Positions 1 through 7,836 of a DNA stretch of 24,608 nucleotides are shown one piece after another. This stretch comes from Spirogloea muscicola. Taxonomy: Eukaryota; Streptophyta; Zygnematophyceae; Spirogloeales; Spirogloeaceae. Location: NCBI GenBank assembly GCA_009602725.1, contig WELB01000185.1:246712-271319 (forward strand), read 5' to 3'. The notes below the pieces were generated by a model that did no database searches, was not told where the DNA came from, and saw only the letters and a program-made list of their open reading frames with translations. Each line of letters begins with the position of its first letter. Position 1 is the stretch's first letter. A program made the position numbers and the translations under genes.

Positions 1-497
1 GGAAGCGCGGCCAGATTGACTGGTGGCTGGGAAAGGCCAGCCCAAAGGAATGGACAAGGTCTGAAGGAGCCGGAGTGCGAAGGACTAGACTAAGACATCA
101 GCCAGGGAACGCTCAGTAACCTCTAGTCAGGAGATGCAAGTCTGAGTAGCTAGCCGGCGGAAAGACGTCGCCCTGACGGAAGCCGGAGGCCGCCACCAAA
201 GCTCGGCCTGTTCGCGCAAGTGAACCGTGAAGGCAAGGGACCGCTGCATCGAGATGGCCAAATGCATTCGGAAGACTTGAGCGAGGGACCCGGCGACGTT
301 AGAGCCGGGCTGCTCGCCCTGCTGCCCGAGGCGGCGGGCCGCTGCACGTCGCGCAAGGCGGTGAAGCAAGTCAATCCATTTCGAGCCAGAGGCTCTGTGC
401 ACGTCGACTGCCAGTGGAACAAACTCGTCTCCCACCAGGTGGTCCGAGTACTTCTGTTCCTTTTCACCCGCCGCTTGGCCGACTGCGTAGCCTGTAG
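1..497 (-). mobile_element. 5'-truncated LINE-like element, subfamily F2: nuclease C-terminus plus 3' UTR
   Basis: Read on the minus strand, 497 to about 200 encodes the end of a retroelement protein: a K..KYSD segment, then EFVPLAVDVH, matching EFFPLAIDTH in the better copy at 1513-2193, then a CHxC-free basic tail with MQRS. The frame shifts by one base near 195-200 and continues as ASGFRQGDVFPP...DLHLLTRGY, with stop TGA at 113-115. The 3' UTR (112 down to 1) carries the hairpin GGGCTGG/CCAGCC at about 25-43 and ends in a GCGCTT motif shared by other F2 copies. It is truncated at the 5' side near 497. No intact protein is possible. Subfamily names are mine. Confidence 0.75.
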
Positions 498-550
498 AGG
501 ATAGGGAACAGACCTTGTTCATCTCCAAAACTCCCGGCTGGCCTCTCACA
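498..550 (+). repeat. Truncated F2 hairpin fragment
   Basis: Plus-oriented remnant of an F2 3' UTR: GACCTTGTTCAT is followed by GGCTGGCCTCTCAC. The 5' hairpin arm and loop are present, but the 3' arm is replaced by the minus-oriented F1 tail that starts at 550. The break falls in the hairpin loop. Confidence 0.5.
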
Positions 551-722
551 AGAAGAAAGTGCTCGCTCATTGAGGATAGGGGCCGGAAAAGCCAGCCCAA
601 CAAAGAATGAACTAAGGACGAGAAGGGGGCCAGGGGAAGAAAGCGCGGCCAGAGGGGAAGTGCTAAGGAATACAAGCACACAAAGAAACAAAGCAGCTAC
701 GAATCACTCAGTAACTCCTGAT
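550..722 (-). mobile_element. F1 3' UTR fragment
   Basis: Minus-oriented F1 tail. Signature parts in sense order: CACTCAGT complement next to the lost stop (about 705-712), GTTTCTTTGTGTGCTTG, a GGCCCCCTTCTCGT stretch, the hairpin at 580-597 and the ATGAGCGAGCACTTTC end at 550-575. About 13 bases of F2-like GCGCGGCCAG are embedded near 641-652, so this copy is itself patched. The hairpin has one C-to-G·U-compatible change (GGCCGG) and still pairs. Confidence 0.7.
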
Positions 723-905
723 AGGCTCTCACAACTTGCTGTCCGGCAGCTAGTCTTTCGGATGCGGCTTCTCACTCGTGGTTATTGAGTGATTCATACT
801 ACCCCATATTTGTGACAGAGCCTTTTGGCCTCTTCAAACCCTGTCAACTCTTCCCGGGCGAGCTGTTCACAGTCCTTGCCCACATTGGGAGAGCCACTTC
901 TCTCT
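723..905 (+). mobile_element. Degenerate plus-oriented retroelement tail
   Basis: Bases 754-786 read VFRMRLLTRGY then TGA, the family C-terminal peptide, on the plus strand. A degenerate 3' UTR follows, with GGGCGAG, TTCACAG and CATTGGGAGAGCCACTTCTC resembling the tail end CAATGGGCGAGCACTTTCTTC. It lies 5'-end to 5'-end with the minus-oriented F1 tail at 550-722, so GAATCACTCAGTAAC and GTTATTGAGTGATTC form an inverted pair. Confidence 0.6.
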
Positions 906-1004
906 ACAGCCCCGCCTCCTTTTGGAAGAGCTCAAAATTTCTTCCAATTTAAGCCAAGTACGCAGTTCAGGCAAAAAGCTACTGCAGAAAGCGGCTCCAT
1001 AAAA

Positions 1005-1170
1005 TGAAAGGTGGCGGCAGCCGCGACGGCCAGCGGCGCCGTGGCGCCACGTCCCTGTCGCCCAGACCGCCGCCAGCGGCCACGCTGGCCGCACCGGCGT
1101 CGGCAGCCGGCCGCCGCCACCGCCGGCAGCCGGCCGCCGCCGCCGCCCGCCGCAGATTTGGTTATGCGCT
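1005..1170. repeat. CCG-rich imperfect tandem repeat
   Basis: A GC-rich stretch in which GGCAGCCGGCCGCCGCC occurs twice about 25 bases apart, surrounded by CCG/CAG runs. Open frames through it are low-complexity and show no protein family. Bases 906-1004 and 1170-1336 hold nothing I recognise. Confidence 0.4.
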
Positions 1171-1336
1171 TATTTCAGCGGCGCGCGCGTCCGAGCAAGA
1201 ACAGAAAAGGCGCGCGGGGCGCATGAAACGAGAGGGAGGCCAATTCAAGCCAAACCATTATTCAGGCAGAGTCTAGGGCAAACTAAACAAGGCTACATAA
1301 TACGGCTACCTAAACTAAGGTGCCTGACGTGACATT

Positions 1337-1357
1337 AGTACCCACGAGTGAGCACAA
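1337..1357 (-). mobile_element. Isolated ORF-tail remnant (LTRGY-stop)
   Basis: On the minus strand this short stretch reads VLTRGY followed by TAA. It abuts the 3' end of the large F1 copy that begins near 1358. It is the C-terminal end of an older element into which the F1 copy seems to have inserted. Sequence below it (1260-1336) is presumably that element's 3' UTR but is too diverged to assign. Confidence 0.45.
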
Positions 1358-2215
1358 AGCAAGAAGAAGAAAGACGCAAGAAGCAAGCGCTCGCCCTTGA
1401 GGAAAGGGGCTGGAAAAGCCAGCCCAAGAGAATGGACAAAGTACGAGAAGGGGGCCCAGGGGAAGCGCTAAGGAGAACAAGCACAAGAAGAAACAAAGCA
1501 GCTACGAATTACTCAGTAACCCCTGCTAAGCAGCCGCAGATCAGAGAAGCCAAGCTCCTGGAAGTGGATTCCCTGGCCAGAGCCAGAGGCAGCAGCGAAA
1601 GCTCTGCCGGCACGCAGGTGCAGCGCGCGGGCCATAGACCTCTGCAGCGAGACGGCCGCGCGCATGCGGTACACCTGCGCAAGCGACCCGGCTGCAGGAA
1701 AGTCCACCGGCTCCCCATGGAAGCGGCGGGCGATGGCGTGGCGGGCGAGCTGGTTGAGCAGCTCGAGCCACCGAGCGCCCAGCGTCCCATGGGTGTCAAT
1801 AGCCAGCGGGAAGAACTCGTCTTCCCGCGGATGATCAGCATAGTTGAGCTCTTTAGCCCGAGCGGCGCAGGCGACTGCGTACCCAGGCTTGATGGCACAT
1901 TGGGCTGGGTGTGAGCGGTCGTATGCGTCAGTAGTTACCACGTCCAGAATAAGACGTGGCCCGCCTGCCTGTGGGGTGGCCACCAGGTCTACACGACGAG
2001 CGTGGAGACCGTCGGCCCTTTGCTGGAGCTGCATGACGGCGGAGTTCTCCGCTGCCACCAAGAAGCCAGCCTCCACCAGGATGCCATGCATCGCATCCCG
2101 GAGGCGGTTGTGGGCCGCTGTCCGCTCTCCGCCGTGGAAACAGCGCAGACCATGAGCAGCCAGCTCTCCAGGCTCGGCCCGCGCTCGCCACACTCACATT
2201 GACGGACGCCATGGA
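1358..2215 (-). mobile_element. Largest F1 element copy (3' 850 bp)
   Basis: This is the longest retroelement remnant. From 2215 down it holds a zinc-knuckle-like segment, the nuclease-like domain and family tail (separate entry, 1513-2193), and an F1 3' UTR from 1512 to about 1358. The UTR hairpin at 1407-1425 is a perfect 7-bp GGGCTGG/CCAGCCC stem. Sequence above 2215 does not match other copies, so the 5' truncation is placed there. No reverse transcriptase motif is seen. Confidence 0.75.
1513..2193 (-). pseudogene. Retroelement protein C-terminus: zinc knuckle plus PD-(D/E)XK-like nuclease (226 aa remnant)
   Basis: Seen: HGLRC at residues 14-18, RTAAHNRLRD (24-33), RVDL with D69, LILDVV with D84, AKELNY with K114, EFFPLAIDTH (126-135), LQRSMARALHLRAGRA (183-198) and the end SDLRLLSRGY. 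A CECG pair lies just upstream in another frame (about 2195-2206), so a C-x-C...H-x3-C knuckle is split by a frameshift or stop. Known: LINEs with a restriction-like endonuclease (R2, NeSL and CRE type) carry CCHC, an RHN-like motif, then (K/R)-PD, D and K of the PD-(D/E)XK fold in this order at the C-terminus. Inference: this is that domain. The initiating ATG is fortuitous; the real protein began far upstream. It could instead be a related non-LTR clade. Confidence 0.6.
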
Positions 2216-2489
2216 GACATGGCGGCGGCAGGCCCAGGAGCCGGTGGAAGGGGCTGCGAAATACCTCGTCCGGGAGAGTGAGGGCGGGGCAAGAAGTGGC
2301 TCTTTCTAAGCGGGCCGAGGCCTACGAGCTCCCTGTCCTGGTTATCAGGGCGGTCGCCACTAAAGCGGCTCACCAATTGGGGCAAGCGCTGTGCAGGCAA
2401 GCACGCAGGGTCTGCTTTGCGGTGACGGTCCCGACAAGGAGAAGCGGCTGTTCCAAATGGCCGCATGGCCTTTCCAGGCTAGACCCATA
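2216..2489. other. No recognisable gene
   Basis: GC-rich sequence with open frames on both strands that show no known domain. It may be the older 5' continuation of the element at 1358-2215, too decayed to align by eye. Confidence 0.3.
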
Positions 2490-2800
2490 AAGCTTGGAAA
2501 GATCGTTCTCTTTCTGGGCTAGCCAATCACAGCCATCGCCCTCTACTGGGAAGAGTCTTTCACTGCGGCCTCCGGCATTCGTCAGGGGGATAGTTTTCCG
2601 GCAGCTAGTCTGTCGGATGTGAGTCTCCTCACTCGTAAGTACTGAGTAGTTCATCCTCCCCCCGTTCTGACATAGCTTCTTCAGGCCCCTTCGTAGCTGC
2701 TAAGCGGTTTTTGGCTCCTTCGAATCTTTGTCAGTCCTTTTTGGGCGGGCACTTCACAGCCCTTGCCCCCATTGGGAGTGCCACTTCTTTCTTTCTTAGA
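2490..2800 (+). mobile_element. Degenerate plus-oriented tail with hairpin-module fragments
   Basis: Bases 2510-2563 carry GGGCTAGCCAATCACAGCC and CATCGCCCTCTACTGGGAAGAG, the hairpin module in its CAGCCATCGCCCTCT variant. Bases 2608-2643 read VSLLTRKY then TGA, a decayed form of the family tail. The following UTR (2680-2795) keeps GGCTCCTTCGAA, CCTTTTTGGGCGGGCACTTCACAGCCC and CATTGGGAGTGCCACTTC in F1 order. Confidence 0.55.
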
Positions 2801-2807
2801 TACTGGT

Positions 2808-2880
2808 TGCCATGAGAACTCTCCTAATGGGGGCCAGGGCTGTGAAAAGCCAGCCCCAAGACAATTGACAAAGATGCCAT
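2808..2880 (-). repeat. Minus-oriented hairpin-module fragment
   Basis: CTCCTAATGGGGGCCAGGG, GCTGTGAAAAGCCAGCCCC and GACAATTGACAAAG form the minus version of the 3' UTR hairpin module. It faces the plus copy that ends at 2800, making an inverted pair. Bases 2881-3004 hold nothing I recognise. Confidence 0.5.
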
Positions 2881-3004
2881 GGGGTACGATGCGTGGGCCT
2901 TCACGACGCAGCACACAGCTTGTCATTCGTTTCTCTTCCTTTTCTGTAGTCCCGCTTTACATGGACCTTCTTCACTTCGTTGCGCCGGCGTCTCACTGCC
3001 ACTG

Positions 3005-3195
3005 CCTTGGATGAGAAGAGCTGTTTATCTCACAGCCCTCGCCCTGTTTGGGGAAACTGCTTCCTCTTCAAGACCGGCATTTTCTTGTAGGCATCTTCTT
3101 GGCTAATTGGCATTTGTCCTCTCTCTTCGGGCTGCCAGCCCCACTTCTCTATGGACGCGCACTTTCTTCTCAAGCCATCTGCCCCAATCGGAGGG
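3005..3195 (+). repeat. Degenerate plus-oriented 3' UTR fragments
   Basis: Two damaged modules: CTCACAGCCCTCGCCCTG near 3030-3047, then CTCTTCGGGCTGCCAGCCCC and CTATGGACGCGCACTTTC at about 3124-3168, which parallel the hairpin and the CAATGGGCGAGCACTTTC end. The hairpin loop is deleted here. Confidence 0.5.
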
Positions 3196-3207
3196 ATGTG
3201 GTTAAGA

Positions 3208-3364
3208 AATAAGCGCGGCCAGATTGACTGGTGGCTGGGAAAGGCCAGCCCAAAGAATGGACAAGGTCTGAGGGAGCCTGAGTGCGAACGACCAGGACTA
3301 AGACAGCAGCCAGGGAAAGCTCAGTAACCTCTAGTCCAGGAGATGCAAGTCTGAGTGGTTAGCG
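3208..3364 (-). mobile_element. F2 3' UTR and ORF-tail fragment
   Basis: Nearly the same as bases 3-155: GCGCGGCCAGATTGACTGG, the hairpin at about 3231-3251, the AAAGAATGGACAAGGTCTGA stretch, GGGAAAGCTCAGTAACC with the stop complement, and the start of the DLHLLTRGY region. A one-base insertion (GTCCAGGAG against GTCAGGAG) breaks the tail frame. Homology ends near 3364. Confidence 0.7.
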
Positions 3365-3463
3365 GGGGTGGTGGCCGGAGTGGCCGAGCGCGACCCGTTC
3401 CTGAAAGAAGTAGCCGTTTCGACCAGCGCCGCCATCACACGCGCCCAGTGCTCGAGAGCCCAG

Positions 3464-3974
3464 TACAGTCAAACCTTATTATAGGCACGTCGGCCGGTTT
3501 GGCGAAAACATGTGACTATATCGAGGTGTGCTTGTTCGTTGTAGAGGCACTATTGCCCCCAAATGTGCTTCTACCGTGACAATCAGCAATATATCAAATT
3601 ATATTGAAAATGGCTTTTTGGGTTTAGGTCTAGGGTTAGGGTTTAAAAACTAGACCCTAACCCTAGACCTCAACCCTAAACCCCACACCCTAAACCCTAA
3701 ACCTCAACCCTAACCCCTGTAGAGAATATGATAGATATGTTGATTTGTTTTCATATAGGCACTTCTAGTGGGGGAATCTGCCCCGAAAAACTGTGCCTGT
3801 ACATACAGGCACGTTCCTGTATCGAGTCACATTTGCCGGGGGAAAAAAGTGCTTCCCGCAAAATGGTGCCACTATCAAGGTTTTGCCCTAATGTGCCTAT
3901 ATCGAGAGGTGCCTATAACAATGGGCCCCTATCCTCAATGGGCGAGCCCCTTTCTATAACAAGGTTTGACTGTA
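3464..3974. mobile_element. Tc1/mariner-pogo-type MITE with TA target duplication
   Basis: Bases 3466-3487 (CAGTCAAACCTTATTATAG...) and the complement of 3951-3972 (CAGTCAAACCTTGTTATAG...) form terminal inverted repeats with one mismatch in the first 19 bases. Both ends are flanked by TA (3464-3465 and 3973-3974), as expected for this superfamily. The TIR start resembles pogo-like plant MITEs such as Emigrant (CAGTAAAACC). The 507-bp interior has no transposase and contains several subterminal TATCGAG/GTGCCTATA motifs. It is a non-autonomous element. Confidence 0.8.
3620..3717. repeat. Interstitial telomere-like tract, inverted
   Basis: Degenerate TTTAGGG units run on the plus strand from 3620 to about 3644, then switch to CCCTAAA orientation from 3653 to 3717. 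The switch is a palindrome: AGGTCTAGGGTTAGGGT faces ACCCTAACCCTAGACCT across an 11-base loop. The tract lies inside the MITE. TTTAGGG is the common telomere unit of plants and many green algae. Confidence 0.75.
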
Positions 3975-4300
3975 GATTGATGCGGCGCGGGGGGTAGCGG
4001 CGCAGACCCACAGCAGGGAGGGGCCTGGTAATGGACTGAGGCAAGCGCGGGGAGGAGGGCGAGAAGGGAAGGAGGGGCGGGGGGCCCGGCCCGGGCGGGG
4101 CCCGAGACCAGCGGAAGGGCCGACGGATTGCCTGCCATGGCTGGCCCGCCCCCGAGCTCGCTCCCCCCCGGGCGGCCGCCATGGCGGGCCCCGCCCCGAG
4201 CTCGCCCCTTCCCGAGCTCTCCCCCATGGCGGCCATTCACATCTACTGAGCCATTCGCAGCCCCCGGCCCCTTTGATGGAGCCCACTTCGTCACTGAGCT
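3975..4300. other. GC-rich region with a minisatellite-like repeat
   Basis: CCATGGCTGGCCCGCCCCCG (4136-4155) and CCATGGCGGGCCCCGCCCCG (4180-4199) are each followed by AGCTCGC and a C/T-rich run. A third CCCCATGGCGG occurs near 4223. Open frames on both strands here are low-complexity shadows. Confidence 0.4.
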
Positions 4301-4302
4301 CC

Positions 4303-4452
4303 CAGCCCTCGCCCTCTGCTGGAAGAAGAGTACTAGAAGAGCCTCCATCCCAGCCTCTCCCGCCGTGGCCTCGCCGCGTGACCGCCGCGGGGGCTGAGAC
4401 AGAGGCTGAGGTAGAGGCGAGACTCTTCCAGCAGAGGGCGATGGCTGGGAAT
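4303..4452. repeat. Inverted repeat of the hairpin module
   Basis: The left arm CCCAGCCCTCGCCCTCTGCT (from about 4299, continuing GGAAGAAGAGT) is the reverse complement of the right arm ACTCTTCCAGCAGAGGGCGA (about 4421-4441, continuing TGGCTGGG). Only one substitution and a 3-base indel separate them, and the loop is about 90 bases. The right arm runs on into ATGGCCAGCCCAGAAAAAG, the hairpin of the retroelement tails. Bases 4453-4685 are GC-rich without a recognised feature. Confidence 0.6.
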
Positions 4453-4685
4453 GGCCAGCCCAGAAAAAGCCCTTCCCCCCCCCCCTTCCCTCCTCCTCCG
4501 CCGCCCAAACTCTGCTGCTGGCTGCCCGCCGCAGTACTCCTCGCGGCCGTCGCCGCGGCGCTGCTTCCCAACACCGCGCCTCCCTGCGTGGGCGGCCCCA
4601 ATGGTAGTCTCCGGCTCCCGCTCGCCCCGCTGCTCCAGCCCGCCTGGCTCTGTAGCTGCCTCCGCAGTCTGAGCTGCAGCAGATC

Positions 4686-5485
4686 GTGGCAGCTGTGGTA
4701 ACCCTCATCTCGGTACTGCTGCGCTTCTCGTCAGCTTGCACTCGCAGCAGGTTCTTACAGCCTGGCTGCGGCAGTAGTCATAGGTGGTCGCAGGCTGCCC
4801 GGCCAGCTACAATCATGAGTACCGTGCTGACCTCATGTGCACGGCGGCAAAGTGCAGTGTGCGGGCTGTACGAGTTGGTTTTGGAGGATCTTGGCGTCTT
4901 GCCGATGCATGTCATCCTCACCAACAAGGACATGCTATTGTATATCGTCCGCTCGCATGTTGGCGACACACGCATCCACACGTCTGGCATACTCCATTGA
5001 GCTCAACATGCACACCCTTGTGAAGCGCGGCCTTGAGGTGCAGAGTGCCGACATCAGCCGCGCCACTGCTGACGCGGAGCAACTCCACAAAGGTGCTGCT
5101 GTCCTTTGCTTTGCTTTGCTTATTGGACTTTAAAGTCACGCATTGGCAGGAGACTGATGGCATTTTCCGTTGGGGTGGATTTGGCAGCACATAGACGGTG
5201 ACCAACACCTTCTGCTCCGCGGGCCACACGCTGCCCACCGACCTTGTGGTCAATGGTGGTGGCACGTTCTACCTCGGGCCCAACTAAACCAGCAGTTACC
5301 TCTCTGTCCGCAAGTTCGACGCGTGCCTCGACGGATCATGCGATTGGGTCGTCAACCAGACCATGGGCAGCTCTCGCTTCTATCTAGCTCCATTTGCCTG
5401 CCCAATGGCAATTTTGCGTTCATTGGCGGTTCGCAGAATAATATCAGCGGATGGCAAGAATATCCAGAATAACCCCATGTTTGAG
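4686..5485 (+). pseudogene. Glyoxal oxidase-like pseudogene, N-terminal and central part (copy 1)
   Basis: Copper radical oxidases of this family are secreted and oxidise aldehydes to acids with H2O2 release. Seen: a possible signal peptide from ATG 4686 (MAAVVTLISVLLRFSSA), then YELVLEDLGVLPMHVILTNK, matching the family N-terminus. The frame then shifts near 4970 (LAYSIELNMHTLVKRG). Next come TNTFCSAG with the cysteine expected to cross-link the radical tyrosine (5212-5214), an in-frame TAA (5285-5287), CDWV and SSRFY with that tyrosine (5381-5383). A one-base frameshift at about 5384 follows, then LPNGNFAFIGGS and NNPMFEV. A stop plus at least two frameshifts inside contiguous motifs cannot be explained by introns, so this is a pseudogene. 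Confidence 0.7.
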
Positions 5486-5995
5486 GTGTGCAGCTCTCAC
5501 TCGCCCCTTTGCCCCCTGCACTCCATCTACTCGTCTCGTTCTCTGGCCGTCCCTCTTTTATCTCACGCTCTTCTTGTCGCCCCGACCCTCATCTTTTCTG
5601 AATCTCCTCCGTGGGGCTCTTTCCCCAGTTCCCTTGTATTGTTGCACAATTCACTTCCCCCTGCCGCCGAGCCCATCGGATGGACAGACAATGTAGAGAA
5701 CATTCGAAAGCATATCAACAGGCAGATGTACAGCAGGAGTGATGCAAATTGACACCCAAGGTGGTTCTTTCTAAATCGTATCTGCTGGGCTTTGTCCCGA
5801 CCTGCTTTCTGTTGGAGAAGACAGAAGCTTGCTGATCCAGGGTACCAATTCCGCGGTAGCTGGCTACTTCTTATCATATGAATCCAATTATCAAGGTACC
5901 ATTCCTCCTTTCTGGCGTTACTGAGGCCAATACAAATACCTACAAGTGTTAAATTTTGTATTAGCCTCTCATGGAGCAGCACCTCACCATATGGT
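5486..5995. other. No recognisable coding sequence between oxidase fragments
   Basis: From GTGTGCAG at 5484 the sequence is pyrimidine-rich and intron-like. The middle of the oxidase (the remaining Kelch blades) is missing. GGTACCA(A/T)TTCC occurs twice (about 5841 and 5896). Nothing else is assigned. Confidence 0.3.
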
Positions 5996-6328
5996 CATTC
6001 CTGTGTGCTTGGCGGGCAGCGTATCTAATTGATCCGACCAAGCCGCTGGCATACCCGACCAACGCAACAGTATCGCCGCGCTTCTTGGTGCTTGGCAGGT
6101 CCACCATTACCCGCACTACCACTCATCCGTCACTGTTGGCGAAAACGCCCGTGTCTGGCTGTCAGGCTCTGACTTCCGCGGCACTTACACTGCGCCAAAC
6201 TGTACGGGCGCTTTCCCTACTGAGTTCCGTGTCAAGATCTTCTGGCCACCTTACTTCTTCCGAGGGTGAGGCTATCGTCAACAATGGGTCCACAGACTTC
6301 GGTACCAACATAATGTACCTATCACAGA
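5996..6328 (+). pseudogene. Glyoxal oxidase-like pseudogene, C-terminal part (copy 1)
   Basis: Seen in order: IDPTKPLAYP, RFLVLGRSTITR, a one-base frameshift near 6115, YHSSVTVGENARVWLSGSDF, PTEFRVKIFWPPYFFRG (ends 6266), then a TGA or possible splice donor, and IVNNGSTDFGTNIMY. This is the junction of the last Kelch blade and the DUF1929 early-set domain. The Tyr-His copper ligand pair (YH, 6117-6122) is kept. The domain stops at about 6325 and is joined directly to the central part of a second copy. The missing remainder suggests deletion between tandem genes. Confidence 0.65.
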
Positions 6329-7836
6329 AACGATTCCGCGCTGCTGCACACTGCCCGCCAAATTGGCAATGTAGTGTTTGTTGGCGGCAAATCAGATGGG
6401 AATGACGGAGATGACACAACCCATCGAAGCCAATCTTATGAGATTTTGGTGAAGGCGCTAATGGAAACCTTCAAGCCAATGGCATTGTTGAGCAGCACGC
6501 TTGCTTACGACCTCTACCCCATCCTGCACCTCCTGCCCTCGGGCAACTTTTTCTTCTTTGCCAACACCCAGGTAAGAGCATGCTGGCGACTTTGTCAAGA
6601 TTGTCGCTCCCAATGTTGGCTAACTCTGCTTCACAGCCTGCATGGGCATGCTGAAATGGTGGTCTTGCTTGTGGACTGGCCCGATGGTGCAGGCGTGCGA
6701 AGTGAATTTCCTCGTGTCAGGCAAATGCATCCGCACGTTCCCAAACATCACCACACTTGCGGGCGCCTCAACAACTGCAGCCACCACTACGTGGCCGCGT
6801 CAGCTCATTGCCCTCTGGTCCCTGAAATAAATTTATGCCGCACTTGTCCTCATCTGCGGCGGTGGGTCGCTGCCAACCAGCTCCTGTGCCACGCTCGACA
6901 CCTCGTTGGGTGGCCCCACGTGGCCGTATGAGGATCTGCCGGGCCCGCGGACCATGAGCTCTATTGTCGTCCTTCCGACGAGCACTGCTCATCATCAATG
7001 GCGCTGCAGCTGGCTCGGCTGGTGAGATGTGTGCTGCTACCTTGGGCTGGCCTGGTTTTGAAAACGCTGTCTTTGTGTCTTTGACTGCCGCCTCTCCTTC
7101 TATTGCTGTGACAATGACTATATCTAAAATGTTGACAGTTGTTCTCAAACCTATGCCTCTGTTGTATTTGTCCCCAGTGAACTACGGTGCAGCCTATCTG
7201 GTGTTGATGCCGTACCTGGTTGCCACGTCGCTCCCAGTCGGCCATGCAGGCCGCTTCACTGTGCTTAACAGCTCCAGTACTACTCGAATATTCCAAGCGA
7301 CTACGTTACTCGCACCAGCTGCATTTGTTATTGTGGCAGGTGGCAACTCTGCCCAGGCTCCGACCGCAGCTAGGTACACACTCCCCCCGGCCAGCCTCTC
7401 TGTCGAGGCATTCTCGCCTCCGTACCTGCGGGGAGGACCACAGCCTACCATCACAGCTGCACAGGCTACGCTTGCATACGGCGCAGCCTTCACGGTGTCC
7501 TTCTATGGCCCAGGGGGTGCCATTGGGGATTACGCGGCATTCATAGACTCTGGGTACTCCACCGATGGCCCGACACTCGGACAGCGCATGGTCAAGGCAC
7601 TCATGTCCCCATTTGCAGGACTGGGCCCCGCGTACGACCTCGCCTGCCTTGCTCCCAGCAGCTCATCGTTGTTGCCACCCGGCTTCTACTTGCTGTTTGT
7701 GACTGTGACGCCAGCACCTGGCGCACTGGCGGTGCCGTCCAAGGCCACTTGGATGCAGATTGCAGTCAATAAGGCCCCAACGCCTCCTCCCCAGCCGCCA
7801 CCAGCCCCCAACTTTCCGCCACCATCAGAGGGGTAG
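6329..7836 (+). pseudogene. Glyoxal oxidase-like gene remnant, copy 2 (centre to C-terminus)
   Basis: Begins inside the family (RFRA..., GNVVFVGGKSDGND) without an N-terminus. AYDLYPILHLLPSGNFFFFA (ends near 6570) is a strong family match. A likely intron follows (GTAAGA at 6571), then a weak region with a TAA before YAALVLICGGGS (from about 6833), and EDLPGPRTMSSIVVLP. A frameshift at about 6970 leads into LLIINGAAAGSAG, a probable intron (about 7020-7139), and an open 3' part with RFTVLN, VEAFSPPYL, LPPGFYLLFVT and ATWMQIA. It ends in a proline-rich tail at TAG 7834-7836. The copper ligands are altered: Tyr-His becomes Phe-Gln (7291-7296) and the distal His becomes Asp (7564-7566). It is probably a pseudogene; an inactive oxidase-like secreted protein is the alternative. 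Confidence 0.65.

Noticed and set aside
580-597. GGGCTGG/CCAGCCC hairpins as intrinsic transcription terminators
   Set aside because: No T run follows the stem, the window is eukaryotic, and the hairpin has a fixed place within repeated 3' UTRs.
1513-2193. A stand-alone nuclease gene
   Set aside because: The same C-terminus and 3' UTR recur many times across the window, the 5' side is truncated and the zinc knuckle lies in another frame, so it is a retroelement remnant.
3620-3717. A true chromosome end
   Set aside because: The tract is only about 100 bases, degenerate, changes orientation in its middle and is enclosed by MITE ends with genes on the right.
3935-4741. 268- and 215-codon minus frames and plus frames in the same GC-rich region
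   Set aside because: Low-complexity Gly/Ala/Pro/Arg-rich translations in overlapping frames on both strands, spanning a MITE end and an inverted repeat; no family resemblance.
4686-7836. A functional intron-rich glyoxal oxidase gene
   Set aside because: Frame changes occur within uninterrupted motifs (SSRFY/LPNGN, STITR/YHSS), TAA lies inside a conserved segment, and the domain order is repeated and incomplete.
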